Shown here: positions 8,737-17,110 of the stretch, piece by piece
How positions within the stretch are numbered: the stretch's first letter is position 1
Layout of the letters: every line of letters begins with the position of its first letter
Assembly: GCF_002355855.1 (NCBI RefSeq)
Contig: NZ_AP017655.1
Location: 1,951,501-2,015,500 of the forward strand
DNA length: 64,000 nucleotides
Reading direction: 5' to 3'
Source of the DNA: Sphingobium cloacae
GTDB taxonomy: Bacteria; Pseudomonadota; Alphaproteobacteria; Sphingomonadales; Sphingomonadaceae
Made by a program: the position numbers and the translations under genes
The notes under the pieces: model-generated
Database searches by the model: none
Told to the model about the DNA's origin: nothing
What the model saw: only the letters and a program-made list of their open reading frames with translations

Positions 8737-10041
8737 ATGACTGATCTGCACCGCCATGCCCCGCTGCGCGTCGCGCTCGTCGGCCTGGGAACAGTGGGCG
8801 GCGGCGTCATTCGGCTGCTCCAGACCAACGGAGACCTGATCGCCCGCCGCGCCGGCTGTCCCATCCAGGTGGTCGCGATTTCCGCGCGCGACCGCAACAA
8901 GGACCGGGGCGTCGACCTGTCTCCCTATGAATGGGTGGACGACATGACGACGCTGGCGGCGCGGGACGATATCGATGTCGTGGTCGAACTGATCGGCGGC
9001 GCCGACGGGCCGGCGCTGACGCTCGCGCGGCAATGCCTTGCCGCCGGCAAGCCCTTCGTCACGGCGAACAAGGCCATGCTGGCGCATCATGGACTGGATC
9101 TGGCCGCGCTGGCGGAAAAGGCCGGGATCGCGCTAAAATATGAAGCGGCCGTCGCGGGCGGCATCCCGGTCATCAAGGGAATGCGGGAAGGCGCCGCCGC
9201 CAATGAGATCAGCCGCGTCTACGGCATCCTCAACGGCACCTGCAACTACATCCTGACCACCATGGAGAAGGAAGGACGCGGGTTCGACGAAGTGCTGAAG
9301 GAAGCACAGGAACTGGGCTATGCCGAGGCCGATCCCAGTTTCGACATCGACGGCGTGGACGCCGCGCACAAGCTGACCATTCTCGCCAGCCTGGCATTCG
9401 GCACCGAACTGGATTTCGACCATGTCGCGGTCACGGGCATCCGCCATGTGATTGCCGCCGACATCGCCGAAGCCGCCGTGCTGGGATATCGCATCCGCCT
9501 CGTCGGCATGGCGGAGAATGGGCCGGATGGCCTGTTCCAGCGTGTCCACCCGATGCTGGTGCCTACCGATCATCCGCTGGCCCATGTCGATGGATCGCTG
9601 AACGCGGTGGTGGTGGAAGGCAATTTCGTGGGACGGCTGTTCTTCGAAGGGCGGGGAGCTGGCGAAGGCCCCACGGCTTCGGCTGTCGTGGCGGATCTGA
9701 TCGACGTCGCCCGCGATGAATATGGCGACGCCTTCGCCATGCCGGTCGCCGCGCTCGCCCCGCAGAAAACGGCCGACGCCGGACATCGCATCGGACGCAG
9801 CTATCTGCGCTTCAAGGTGCAGGACCGGCCCGGCGTGCTGGCGGAGATCGCCGCTGCGACCCGCGATGCGGGCGTTTCCATCGAAAGCATGATCCAGCGC
9901 GGCGCGAATCAGGAGGACGGCGTGCTGGTGGCGATCGTCACCCATGCCGGCGAGGAACGCTGCATCCAGGAGACGCTCGATCGTCTCGCCGGATCGGACA
10001 GCCTGCTCCAGACGCCGATGGTCATGCACATTCTCGACTGA
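8737..10041 (+). CDS. hom: Homoserine dehydrogenase
   Basis: 434 aa, usual length for the ACT-containing form. N-terminal Rossmann motif VALVGLGTVGGGV, catalytic-domain motifs NGTCNYIL and a D-rich DIDGVDAAHKL, then a C-terminal ACT domain (KVQDRPGVLAEIAAATRDAGVS) for feedback regulation. It reduces aspartate semialdehyde to homoserine with NAD(P)H on the route to threonine and methionine. An AAGGATAGG-like Shine-Dalgarno precedes the ATG. glpX lies downstream. Confidence 0.95.
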   Translation: MTDLHRHAPLRVALVGLGTVGGGVIRLLQTNGDLIARRAGCPIQVVAISARDRNKDRGVDLSPYEWVDDMTTLAARDDIDVVVELIGGADGPALTLARQCLAAGKPFVTANKAMLAHHGLDLAALAEKAGIALKYEAAVAGGIPVIKGMREGAAANEISRVYGILNGTCNYILTTMEKEGRGFDEVLKEAQELGYAEADPSFDIDGVDAAHKLTILASLAFGTELDFDHVAVTGIRHVIAADIAEAAVLGYRIRLVGMAENGPDGLFQRVHPMLVPTDHPLAHVDGSLNAVVVEGNFVGRLFFEGRGAGEGPTASAVVADLIDVARDEYGDAFAMPVAALAPQKTADAGHRIGRSYLRFKVQDRPGVLAEIAAATRDAGVSIESMIQRGANQEDGVLVAIVTHAGEERCIQETLDRLAGSDSLLQTPMVMHILD

Positions 10042-10062
10042 TCGGGCTCGACTGATCGGGAT

Positions 10063-10374
10063 TCAGCGCAGCCCGAAAGCCTGCAACAAACTGTCCTCCA
10101 CGGGCTGCCCCAGCCGCAGCAGTGTGCGGTTGGCACGCTTGGGGCAATCCAGATTGCCGATGATGCGGCATGGACGGGCATCGAAGCGGTAGGCGCTCAT
10201 CTTGTTGTCCACGCCCGGATTCGCCCCGTCGGCTATGCGCAGCGAATCGTCCCGCCGGGGCTTCAGGCACAAGGTCGGCACCGCCTGACAGGGCGCGGCG
10301 CGCGGCGCGGCGTGGACGGATACCGGCGTGGGCGATCCGGCAATGAGACTGACGGCGATCAACGAAGCAATCAT
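10063..10374 (-). CDS. Small secreted Cys-containing hypothetical protein
   Basis: 103 aa from the ATG at 10374, chosen because AGGA lies 7 bases upstream and a signal peptide follows (MIASLIAVSLIAGSPTPVSVHA). The mature part has four Cys (APCQAVPTLC, ARPCR, LDCPKR) that could form disulfides, and a basic C-terminus. It lies antisense between hom and glpX. Longer frames across the same DNA on this strand are shadows. Function unknown. Confidence 0.65.
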   Translation of the reverse strand: MIASLIAVSLIAGSPTPVSVHAAPRAAPCQAVPTLCLKPRRDDSLRIADGANPGVDNKMSAYRFDARPCRIIGNLDCPKRANRTLLRLGQPVEDSLLQAFGLR

Positions 10375-10531
10375 GGATGATCCTGCCTCTTTTCCACGCC
10401 ACCAACGCCGGAAGCGTCCATCTGTTGCATCGCGCCGCCAAAAGGAGGCCTTCGGTCGATAGACATGGCTCGACAAGGCAAAGCCGACCCCGTATCGCCC
10501 TCGTCCAATACCGCTCAAAAGAGGAATGAAC

Positions 10532-11515
10532 ATGGTGCAGGCTAGCTCGATTCTCGATCGCGTTCTGGTGCTGGAAATGGTGCGCGTGACCGAGGCTGCG
10601 GCCATCGCGGCGTCGAAGCTGATCGGCCGGGGCGATGAAAAGGCCGCCGATGCGGCCGCCGTCGAAGCGATGCGCATGGCCTTCAACGATCTCTACATGG
10701 ATGGCACCGTCGTGATCGGCGAGGGCGAGCGGGACGAAGCGCCGATGCTCTACATCGGCGAGAAGGTCGGCAACGCCATCGGCAAGGGCCCGAAAATCGA
10801 TATCGCGCTCGATCCGCTGGAGGGCACCACCATCACGGCGAAGGCCGGTCCCAATGCGCTCGCCGTGCTCGCCATCTCGGAGGAAGGCGGCCTGCTCAAC
10901 GCGCCCGACGTCTATATGGAAAAGCTGGCGGTCGGTCCCGGTTATCCCGAAGACGTCATCGACCTCAACAAATCGGTGAAAGAAAATGTCGAGGCGGTGG
11001 CGAAGGCCAAGGGCGTCGAACCGGGCGAGATCATCGTGTGCGTACTGGATCGCCCGCGCCATGAAAAGCTGATCGCGGAATTGCGGGGAATCGGCTGCGG
11101 CATCATGCTGATCCCCGATGGGGACGTCGCCGGCGTGATCGCCACCACCGACCCCGAAACGACCATCGACATCTATATGGGGTCGGGCGGTGCGCCCGAG
11201 GGCGTCCTCGCCTGCGCCGCGCTGCGCTGCGTCGGCGGGCAGTTCAAGGGCAAGCTGCTGTTCCGCAACGATGACGAGCGCGCCCGCGCGCGCAAATGGG
11301 GCATCACCGATCTGGACAAGGTCTATGACCTCAAGGAACTGGCGAAGGGAGATTGCATCTTCGCCGCCACGGGAGTGACGGACGGGTCGCTGCTGGACGG
11401 CGTCAAGCGGCTGCCGGGCGGCCGTCTCACGACCGAAAGCGTCGTCATGCGCGCCAGCACCGGCACCGTCCGCTGGGTGCAGGGCGAGCACAGGCTGGAC
11501 CGCAAGGATAGCTGA
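10532..11515 (+). CDS. glpX: Class II fructose-1,6-bisphosphatase
   Basis: About 327 aa. GAGGA at 10521-10525 is 6 bases before the ATG at 10532, so that start is favoured over 10526. GlpX motifs: VVIGEGERDEAPML and DIALDPLEGTTI carry the metal-binding acidic residues; EGVLACAALRC and GVTDGSLLDGV are also conserved. It hydrolyses fructose-1,6-bisphosphate in gluconeogenesis; some alphaproteobacterial forms also take sedoheptulose bisphosphate. Confidence 0.95.
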   Translation: MVQASSILDRVLVLEMVRVTEAAAIAASKLIGRGDEKAADAAAVEAMRMAFNDLYMDGTVVIGEGERDEAPMLYIGEKVGNAIGKGPKIDIALDPLEGTTITAKAGPNALAVLAISEEGGLLNAPDVYMEKLAVGPGYPEDVIDLNKSVKENVEAVAKAKGVEPGEIIVCVLDRPRHEKLIAELRGIGCGIMLIPDGDVAGVIATTDPETTIDIYMGSGGAPEGVLACAALRCVGGQFKGKLLFRNDDERARARKWGITDLDKVYDLKELAKGDCIFAATGVTDGSLLDGVKRLPGGRLTTESVVMRASTGTVRWVQGEHRLDRKDS

Positions 11516-11631
11516 AAACGGTAGATCGGGATGGGGGGTGGTCGTTATCGACTTCCCCCTTTCTTCCGAAGAGACAATCGCCCCGGAAGAATCGCCGCGC
11601 GAACCCGCGTTCGAGCACCGCTTGCCCGCCG

Positions 11632-12009
11632 CTAGCGGCCCGCACGATGATTGAGGTCGTGGCCGAGCGCCAGAATGCCTACGCCCAGCAAGGTATAGGC
11701 GCTTTCCTGCCATCCATGATCCATGGTCAGCGCCCCCGCCATGATGCCAAGGCCCAGGGAACCGATCGCGGCGGGCATCATGAAGCCGTGCACTATGGCG
11801 CCATGCCCCAGCGCCAATGCTCCAAGCAGAATCGCCAGCGCCAGCCCCGTTTCATGGAAAAGGGGGCTTTCGAAGAGACCGCCCGCCGATGCCAGCAGGC
11901 CCAGAAGCACAGCCGTCGCGAAGCAATGCGCGACGCAAAGCCCTGACAGGCCCATGGCGATCCGGTCGATCCGGCCTGTAGTCAGGGCTTGGCGAAGGCT
12001 GAACTGCAT
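11632..12009 (-). CDS. MerC-like membrane protein
   Basis: About 125 aa with four predicted helices. The motif GLCVAHC near residue 25 resembles the paired-Cys motif of the MerC mercury transporter family. MerC-domain proteins in sphingomonads are often near Fur/Zur regulators; none is visible here. The ATG at 12009 is preferred; 12030 is an alternative. The prophage end lies only 87 bp upstream of this start, so its native promoter may be partly displaced. Confidence 0.7.
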   Translation of the reverse strand: MQFSLRQALTTGRIDRIAMGLSGLCVAHCFATAVLLGLLASAGGLFESPLFHETGLALAILLGALALGHGAIVHGFMMPAAIGSLGLGIMAGALTMDHGWQESAYTLLGVGILALGHDLNHRAGR

Positions 12010-12095
12010 GGTGTCCGCGATATAGACCATGGGCCAAAAGGTTACAACATATCATTACAATATTTTTACCTGGCAGCACGTCCAAAAAAACCCCG

Positions 12096-12190
12096 TGTGA
12101 AGCCGCCCAAGAGCTTTTGGAGCGCGAGACAAGAGGTTTTGTAGCACCAAACCCCGCTCTCTCCCGCCTTTGAGAAGCGCCTGAGAGGCC
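12096..12190. repeat. Right end of prophage with transposase-site-like repeats
   Basis: Non-coding. It begins TGTGAAGCCG and contains AGAGCTTTTGGAGC (12110-12123) and a degenerate copy AGAGGTTTTGTAGC (12132-12145) exactly 22 bp later, followed by TTTGAGAAGC and CTGAGAGGCC. The inverse of the first motif recurs at the other end (49315-49328). This matches the arrangement of MuA end-binding sites, an inference from position and repetition. Confidence 0.6.
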
Positions 12191-12192
12191 GC

Positions 12193-12891
12193 TCAATAGT
12201 CCTTTACCAACTCCCCCGACCATGTCTTCCGCAAGCCCCGCTCTAAGTGGCCGTCCCTATAGTTGATCTCCAAAGCTGGCTGGCATGACGGCTTTCCCGT
12301 CCATGGATTGATGGGTGGGTCGTCTCGGCCGACCCCGAAGGGCAGCTGATCCCGATAGAGAAAACACAGTTCCTCCAGAACCAGCTGGGCGTTCTGGTGA
12401 AACGGCTCTAGCGGCCGTCGGCGATCCAAATTGACCAGCGTATCGACATGGCCGCGATAGGGCATCGCTTCGGCATGTTGGCAGCCCTTGAGCAGTTCGA
12501 TCACCTTCCGCCGCTCGACGGTGAAGGCGGGAAGCTCGGCCGGTGGCTCACGGCGCACCCTGATGCGGGGTTCGCCGAACGGATCGGGCACGTATCCTTC
12601 CCGCCAGCGTCGGCGGCCTTCCTCAAGCCATCGTTCCGCCTGGGCGATGATGGCTCTGACCTGTTTGGGATCATCGCTCGACGCCCAAACGAAATACGAC
12701 AGCTTCATCCTGAATGAGGAAGAGAAGCCGTCTCCTTCGTGATAATCGTCGATGATCTCGCACATAGCGTGCAGCGCCTCGTAAACGGGTGCTCCCGCTT
12801 TAGCCAACGCCGCCGCTTCGGCCCAACTACGAAGGCGGCTCTTGCTGTTCCACTTCGGCCGCTTTTTCCGGCCGTCCGGTGCCTCCGACAT
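12193..12891 (-). CDS. Phage cargo protein of unknown function
   Basis: 232 aa, soluble, with a very basic N-terminus (GRKKRPKWNSKSRLRSW), a helical region about 25-115 and a C-terminal part rich in Trp/Pro (NPWTGKPSCQP). No motif I recognise. It is the gene nearest the right end of the prophage, the place where Mu carries mom and related phages carry cargo genes. It starts 9 bp after the methyltransferase-like fragment, so the two may be co-transcribed. Confidence 0.6.
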   Translation of the reverse strand: MSEAPDGRKKRPKWNSKSRLRSWAEAAALAKAGAPVYEALHAMCEIIDDYHEGDGFSSSFRMKLSYFVWASSDDPKQVRAIIAQAERWLEEGRRRWREGYVPDPFGEPRIRVRREPPAELPAFTVERRKVIELLKGCQHAEAMPYRGHVDTLVNLDRRRPLEPFHQNAQLVLEELCFLYRDQLPFGVGRDDPPINPWTGKPSCQPALEINYRDGHLERGLRKTWSGELVKDY

Positions 12892-12900
12892 TCGCGTTCC

Positions 12901-13212
12901 TCAGATGAGCAGCCTTGAGAGTGCGCCACGCGATCGCCGCAGCCAGACTGCAAACCCCGTTACCGGCTCCTCTGGTGCGGTCCACCCGATCGGCCACCCC
13001 ATCAGATGTTCGTAAAAGCGCGGGTTGGAGATCAGGCCGACAAGCGATGAGGTCGGCCCATGCTTGAAGCTCACCCGGACCGGGGGCGAAGACGGGCACG
13101 TCCCAGACATCGAAAGCCCCAGCCCTCGGATCACGAGGAACAGGTTCGTCCAGACGCGGGCGGCGTTCGCCAGCGAGAACTGGCCGCAACTCCCCTGCGC
13201 TATAAGCGCCAT
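12901..13212 (-). pseudogene. C-terminal fragment resembling phage DNA methyltransferases
   Basis: 103 codons. The segment SLANAARVW, then NPRFYEHLMGWPIGWT, resembles the C-terminal part of phage cytosine-methyltransferase-related proteins (NPxFxExLMGWPxGW). Catalytic motifs are absent. Upstream, in a different frame, the first residues after the ATG at 13270 (LLYLPNWTVTDVEIDGDG) resemble the N-terminus of ISL3-type transposases. The region therefore looks like fused remnants. The 147-codon frame 12827-13270 is in my reading mostly a shadow. Assignments rest on recollection of family motifs. Confidence 0.4.
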
Positions 13213-13280
13213 CGCCGTCGATTTCGACGTCCGTGACGGTCCAGTTGGGCAAGTAAAGCAGATTGGACATTAACTCGCAG

Positions 13281-13457
13281 CTACTCGGTCTCTCGCCCCG
13301 GCTGCGAAGCTGCTATCATACGAAGTCTCAATTTTGCGTAGAACGAGTGCTCATTTGTCCCCTCGGTTTGGGCCATCATGCGCTCCGCCCAAGCCATGTC
13401 ACCCATCGACGGTGATCGCCGATTGAGGCGCTCCATCAGGCCTTCAGGCTCCCTCAT
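13281..13457 (-). CDS. Small phage protein, unknown
   Basis: 58 aa from the ATG at 13457, which has AAAGGAG 5 bases upstream, one of the best ribosome sites in the prophage. The sequence is rich in Met and Arg (MERLNRRSPSMGDMAWAERMMAQ) and probably helical. It is divergent from the SHOCT gene, 43 bp away, so a two-way promoter should lie between them. No family recognised. Confidence 0.5.
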   Translation of the reverse strand: MREPEGLMERLNRRSPSMGDMAWAERMMAQTEGTNEHSFYAKLRLRMIAASQPGRETE

Positions 13458-13500
13458 CTTGACTCCTTTCAACGCTAAATTCCGATTTTGAAGACAGCAG

Positions 13501-13743
13501 ATGGTTGACCGTTTTCAACAGTCAAATCCGAATAGCCGAAAATTCGGCCCACTTCCATCGGCGGCAATGACGGTGCGTCATATCGTGGAAGAAGGCGTCA
13601 AGCGCGCCCGATCGCAGCAGGCGACGACCCTAGGGTCTTCCTCGGCCGACCAGTTGGCGATCATGGCGGATATGCTTGATCGGGGCCTTGTCAGCCGTGA
13701 AGAATTCGAAGCCGAGAAATCCAAAATCTTAAGGCAGGCCTAG
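13501..13743 (+). CDS. Small SHOCT-domain protein
   Basis: 80 aa. The C-terminal 30 residues (LAIMADMLDRGLVSREEFEAEKSKIL) match the SHOCT helical hairpin, an oligomerisation module at C-termini of diverse proteins. The N-terminal half is basic. It is one of few genes on the plus strand of the prophage and so is probably expressed independently of the lytic operons, in lysogens for example. Codons 13-20 overlap one copy of a 22-bp repeat found again at 49048. Confidence 0.65.
   Translation: MVDRFQQSNPNSRKFGPLPSAAMTVRHIVEEGVKRARSQQATTLGSSSADQLAIMADMLDRGLVSREEFEAEKSKILRQA
13539..13560 (+). repeat. 22-bp direct repeat, copy 1
   Basis: Identical to 49048-49069 (begins AAAATTCGGCCC, ends CCATCG) with similarity continuing for about 11 more bases. 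Here it lies inside the SHOCT gene and is extended into an inverted repeat GCCGAA-AA-TTCGGC at its left edge. Confidence 0.8.
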
Positions 13744-13746
13744 AGG

Positions 13747-14084
13747 TCAGGGCGCCATTTCCATCTTCAGGTCGGTTCCGAAGCCGCCGCCCTTGTCCAG
13801 CCGGTGCGTCACTTCGGTGATGAGCCAAGTCGCCGCGTCGATCTCCGGTTTGAAGCCGGTCACGGTCACGCGGGCTTCGGGATAGGCGTCGGGCCGCCCC
13901 AGTGCCAGTTTCATGTCCAGCGTGGCGGGCGCGCGCTTCAGCCGGTCAAGCCCAACCGCCGGGGTGCCCGGTGGCGGGGATCGACTGCGCCTGATCGACG
14001 CTGAGATGCAGGGTTCCCTCCTGCGGTTGAGGGGCGTTGGCGCGCCCCTTGCCCCCCGCCTGATCGGCGGGTCGCGAATCCCCT
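13747..14084 (-). pseudogene. 3' remnant of a gpD-like (baseplate hub) tail gene
   Basis: The last about 75 codons before the TGA at 13747 read ATLDMKLALGRPD..VTVTGFKPEIDAATWLITEVTHRLDKGGGFGTDLKMEM, the typical C-terminus of the P2 gpD / contractile-tail hub family. Upstream the frame breaks near 13965; the preceding segment (LHLSVDQAQSIPATG) continues in another frame that has no start codon and is only the read-through of the next gene upstream. It is thus a truncated, frameshifted remnant. A contractile-phage gene is unexpected in this non-contractile tail cluster. Confidence 0.6.
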
Positions 14085-14086
14085 TT

Positions 14087-14434
14087 CTAGTTTTCCGGCT
14101 CCGGCTGGGCCGGTGCCGCCCAGGGCGGCGTCAGGATCGCCACGGGTGGATCGGCCATCTCCGCCACCATGGCGTCCAGGCGCGCCTTCAGGACGTCCAG
14201 ATCGTCGCCCATTTGCGCCTCGACCCACGCCTGCACCTGTTCCCGCGTCAGGCTGTCGAAATCGGTGAATATGTCGGGGTCCGGCCCGGCCATGCCCACG
14301 CGGCCAGCGAGCGAGGCGCTATGGCCTTCCCCGTCGCGGGCTGTCAGCATCCAGTCCACATCGGTGACGACATTGCTCTGTCCGTCGACGCTCCGCGCGA
14401 CGTGCAGCGCGGGGAAATCCCACGAATAGGTCAT
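14087..14434 (-). CDS. Phage tail-region protein, DUF7936-like
   Basis: 115 aa: an N-terminal beta-rich part (MTYSWDFPALHV, VVTDVDWMLTARDG) and a helical, acidic C-terminus (REQVQAWVEAQMGDDLDVLKARLDAM). Such small proteins follow tail-fibre genes in many alphaproteobacterial and enterobacterial phages and are annotated only by domain of unknown function. Its ATG overlaps the stop of the glycine-rich gene by 4 bp (ATGA). Confidence 0.65.
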   Translation of the reverse strand: MTYSWDFPALHVARSVDGQSNVVTDVDWMLTARDGEGHSASLAGRVGMAGPDPDIFTDFDSLTREQVQAWVEAQMGDDLDVLKARLDAMVAEMADPPVAILTPPWAAPAQPEPEN

Positions 14435-15228
14435 GTGTAATACTCCAGGATGATAAGGCCCGCGCCGCCCGCGCCGCCGTACGTGCCGCCGCCGCCGCCG
14501 TAGCTGCCGCCGGGGCCGCCGACGCCGCCGCCAAGGCCGTTGCTGCGACCGCCGCCGCCGCCGGGGCCGTAGGAAACTCCACCGGGATCGGTGACATGCA
14601 TGATAGCCATGCCGCCTTTGCCACCATTGATGGAGCCTTTTCCGCCGCCGCCGCCGTTTGTGCCGTCGCCGCCGTTCGATCCACCCGCGCTGCCGCCGCC
14701 TGTCCCGAATGGCCCGTTGCCCCCGTTCTCTCCACTACCAGCGGGGGAGCTTCCCCCGCCAGCGCCGCCGCCGCCGCCGCCGCCGCCGCCATCCTTGCCA
14801 TCCCCCAGCGGCCCCGCCGCGCCTCCACCACCACCACCGGAGCCACCCGCACCGCCGCTATATTTCCGGTCGCCCACGCATTGGGCTGCATCGCCGCGCG
14901 CGCCACCGAAGACACTCCCGCCATTGCCGCCCGCCTTGGCCCGAACGGCAGGGCCGCCGCCGAACCATGTATCATTGCCCGAACCGCCCGCGCCGATCCC
15001 ATAGGACACGCTGCTCCCCGGCGTGACGCCGATGGTTTCCTTGAAGGCATAGGCTCCGCCGCCGCCGCCCCCGCCGTTGCCGCTGTAGCCGTTTCCGCCC
15101 GGCCCATAGCAATGCACATCGACCGCATAGACGCCTGCCGGAACGGTCCAGCTTGTCCCGGAAGTCAGCGCGACGGTGACCTTCTTGCCCCGGCTGCTTC
15201 CCAGCATCATGTGCATCATGCCGGACAT
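14431..15228 (-). CDS. Glycine-rich tail-tip / adhesin-like protein
   Basis: 265 aa. After about 30 residues (VTVALTSGTSWTVPAGVYAVDVHCYGPGG) comes a very Gly-rich body with many runs of four to nine Gly (about 50-255), ending LIILEYYT. The N-terminal part has the look of the beta-sandwich preceding Gly-rich domains in phage and bacterial adhesins. T-even gp38 adhesins use packed polyglycine helices to present receptor-binding loops; a similar role is inferred. Start overlaps the upstream stop (TGATG). Confidence 0.7.
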   Translation of the reverse strand: MSGMMHMMLGSSRGKKVTVALTSGTSWTVPAGVYAVDVHCYGPGGNGYSGNGGGGGGGAYAFKETIGVTPGSSVSYGIGAGGSGNDTWFGGGPAVRAKAGGNGGSVFGGARGDAAQCVGDRKYSGGAGGSGGGGGGAAGPLGDGKDGGGGGGGGGAGGGSSPAGSGENGGNGPFGTGGGSAGGSNGGDGTNGGGGGKGSINGGKGGMAIMHVTDPGGVSYGPGGGGGRSNGLGGGVGGPGGSYGGGGGTYGGAGGAGLIILEYYT

Positions 15229-16070
15229 CAGGACACGCCCGGCCCCGACACGAACCAGTAATCCGTCTCGACCTTCTTCAGCGTGGCGATCCCGCCCGGA
15301 ACGATCGTCCTGTTTCCCGTCGATGCGGTCCCGGCCAGGCGCAGCGTAACGCCGGACCCCTGGGCGAGCGTGATATTGTTCGTGCCGTTGTTCACGATGG
15401 ACAGGACGGTGTTGAGCGCGAAGGCCACGCCGCTGTTGGGCGGGACCGTCACCGTCTGCGCCGCCGTATTCTTCGAATAGACCGCCTCGCCCAGATGGGA
15501 GAGGGCGAGCGTGAAATTGCCGTTTTGCGACGTCTGCGGAATGCCGCGATAGGGCGCAAGGGCGGTCACCTCTCCCGACAGGGCGGAAAGGCCCGCGTCC
15601 AGACCGCCGACATCCCCTTGCAGCGCGGCGATGGCGGCGTTCAGGACGCTCAGCACGGCCGGATTGACCGAAAGCGCGATCATCCAGCTATCGAACGTCC
15701 CCGCCCCCGTCACCGCAGCGACGTTGACCACCAATGCGCCCGTCTCCGCGTCATAGCTGGTGACGGTGCCCAGCATGGCGTTGGCCGGATCGGCCACGCT
15801 GGCGACCGACACATATTGCCCCGCCCGCAACAGGCTGCCGGTCGAGGCCGCGAAGCTCTTCGCCCCGGTGCCAATCGTGACGCTGCTGCCCGACGTGGCG
15901 CTGTAGTTGGTCGCCTGCGCGATCTCCTGAAGCACCTCTACGAAGGCGTTATACTCGGCCGCCATGGTCGGCAGCCAGCCCAGCAGGGCGTCGGCGCGGA
16001 CGATGAAGGTGGGCGGAGCGTCCGACCGGCTCGGCGGCGTGGGCGGGGGCGTCATGACAGGCAGGGCCAT
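15228..16070 (-). CDS. Phage tail fibre-like structural protein
   Basis: 280 aa from the ATG at 16070, which overlaps the preceding stop (TGATG). A Pro-rich N-terminus (TPPPTPPSRSDAPPTF) is followed by FIVRADALLGWLPTMAAEYNAF, a common start of short tail fibres, then Ala/Ser/Thr/Val-rich repeats (about 60-190) and a beta-structured C-terminus. Probably part of the host-recognition apparatus at the tail tip. Function inferred from position and composition. Confidence 0.65.
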   Translation of the reverse strand: MALPVMTPPPTPPSRSDAPPTFIVRADALLGWLPTMAAEYNAFVEVLQEIAQATNYSATSGSSVTIGTGAKSFAASTGSLLRAGQYVSVASVADPANAMLGTVTSYDAETGALVVNVAAVTGAGTFDSWMIALSVNPAVLSVLNAAIAALQGDVGGLDAGLSALSGEVTALAPYRGIPQTSQNGNFTLALSHLGEAVYSKNTAAQTVTVPPNSGVAFALNTVLSIVNNGTNNITLAQGSGVTLRLAGTASTGNRTIVPGGIATLKKVETDYWFVSGPGVS

Positions 16071-17110
16071 CAAGTCAGTCCTTCGATATCGAGGGTGCAG
16101 ATGTCTTCGGTCGGATAGGAAATCTCGACGTTGAACTCGCTGAAGAAGCCATACAGCGCGGTGACGGTCCTGCTCTCCGCGCCGATCCACACGACCGGCG
16201 TCGCGACATAATCGCTCATCAGGGCCATCAGGGCATCGGTCTGGGCTTTGGGCACCCAGATGGTGAAGCGACCGTTGCGCGAGTTGGAGCGCGGCACCAG
16301 CTTGTAGTTGCCGAAATCGTCCGCGTCCTTCTTGGAAAAGTCCCTGATGCCCAGCCGCGCGCCGAACTGGATATCGCCCAGGTCGCGCGTCGCGCCGACC
16401 ACCATGGTCCCGCAGGACACTTCCGAACCCGGATCGCTCAGCGTCACGGTGACGGTGGGATTCGCGTAGAAGGGCAGGTTCACGCGGATCAGGTCGCGGC
16501 GGCGGATGATCTCTTCGAAGAAATAGGCGAACCAGTCGGTGATGCCGCTGTCCGACGCCATATTGATCGTCTCGTCATGGATGACGCCGTCTTCCACGGT
16601 CGCAACCATGATCCGGACGGTGGCGGCCGACAGGTTGAAAAGCGAGACGCTGTCGACGCGGCCCGCAAGGTCGATGGAAACGGTCAGGCTGTCGCGCGCC
16701 CGCGTCACGGTGCCGTTGACCTGGTCGAACATGGCCCAGCGGTTGGACGGCAGCGGATACCACCAGGCCGGATCGCTCAGCGGGTGATTGAGATTGCCGT
16801 CCTGAAGGCTGACATATTCGAGATGATCGGCCGCATCGAGCGCGCGATGGTCCTTCGCATAGGTCGTTCCGCCGTCCCATGCGAGCCATGTCGTGGCGAC
16901 CTCGCGCCACCAGTCGGGCGAGGATGCGGGATCGTTCCCGACATTTCCCGCCGCAAGGCTCTCATGGACGACCGCCTGCGGTCCCGTGACGATGCTGGCG
17001 CGATCTCCCGCCCCATAGACCGTGCCGCCCGCCCACGCGGCAGGCGCGGTTTCAGGCACGGAACTGGTGAGCGCCGCATCCGTCACCTTGAAGGGGCGGA
17101 CCATCTTCAT
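16070..17110 (-). CDS. Distal tail protein with two carbohydrate-binding-like modules
   Basis: 346 aa. Two N-terminal repeats of about 45 residues each (AWAGGTVYGAGDRAS..PASSPDWW and LAWDGGTTYAKDHRA..SDPAWWYP) have the W..GTxY..GD..W pattern of chitin-binding CBM5/12 modules that recur in phage tails. The rest is beta-rich and ends FFSEFNVEISYPTEDICTLDIEGL. It sits directly after the tape measure, where siphophages encode distal tail and tip proteins. Its ATG overlaps the tape-measure stop by 4 bp. Confidence 0.65.
   Translation of the reverse strand: MKMVRPFKVTDAALTSSVPETAPAAWAGGTVYGAGDRASIVTGPQAVVHESLAAGNVGNDPASSPDWWREVATTWLAWDGGTTYAKDHRALDAADHLEYVSLQDGNLNHPLSDPAWWYPLPSNRWAMFDQVNGTVTRARDSLTVSIDLAGRVDSVSLFNLSAATVRIMVATVEDGVIHDETINMASDSGITDWFAYFFEEIIRRRDLIRVNLPFYANPTVTVTLSDPGSEVSCGTMVVGATRDLGDIQFGARLGIRDFSKKDADDFGNYKLVPRSNSRNGRFTIWVPKAQTDALMALMSDYVATPVVWIGAESRTVTALYGFFSEFNVEISYPTEDICTLDIEGLT

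Noticed and set aside
10022..11713. 563-codon open frame on the minus strand
   Set aside because: Antisense to glpX and out of frame with the small secreted gene; composition typical of a shadow.
12010..12062. Possible Zur/Fur box upstream of merC (TGTAATGATATGTTGTAAC)
   Set aside because: A/T-rich and partly dyad, but too many mismatches to known boxes to call an operator.
12827..13270. 147-codon frame taken as one gene
   Set aside because: Only its first about 20 residues look protein-like; the remainder is out of frame with the methyltransferase-like segment.
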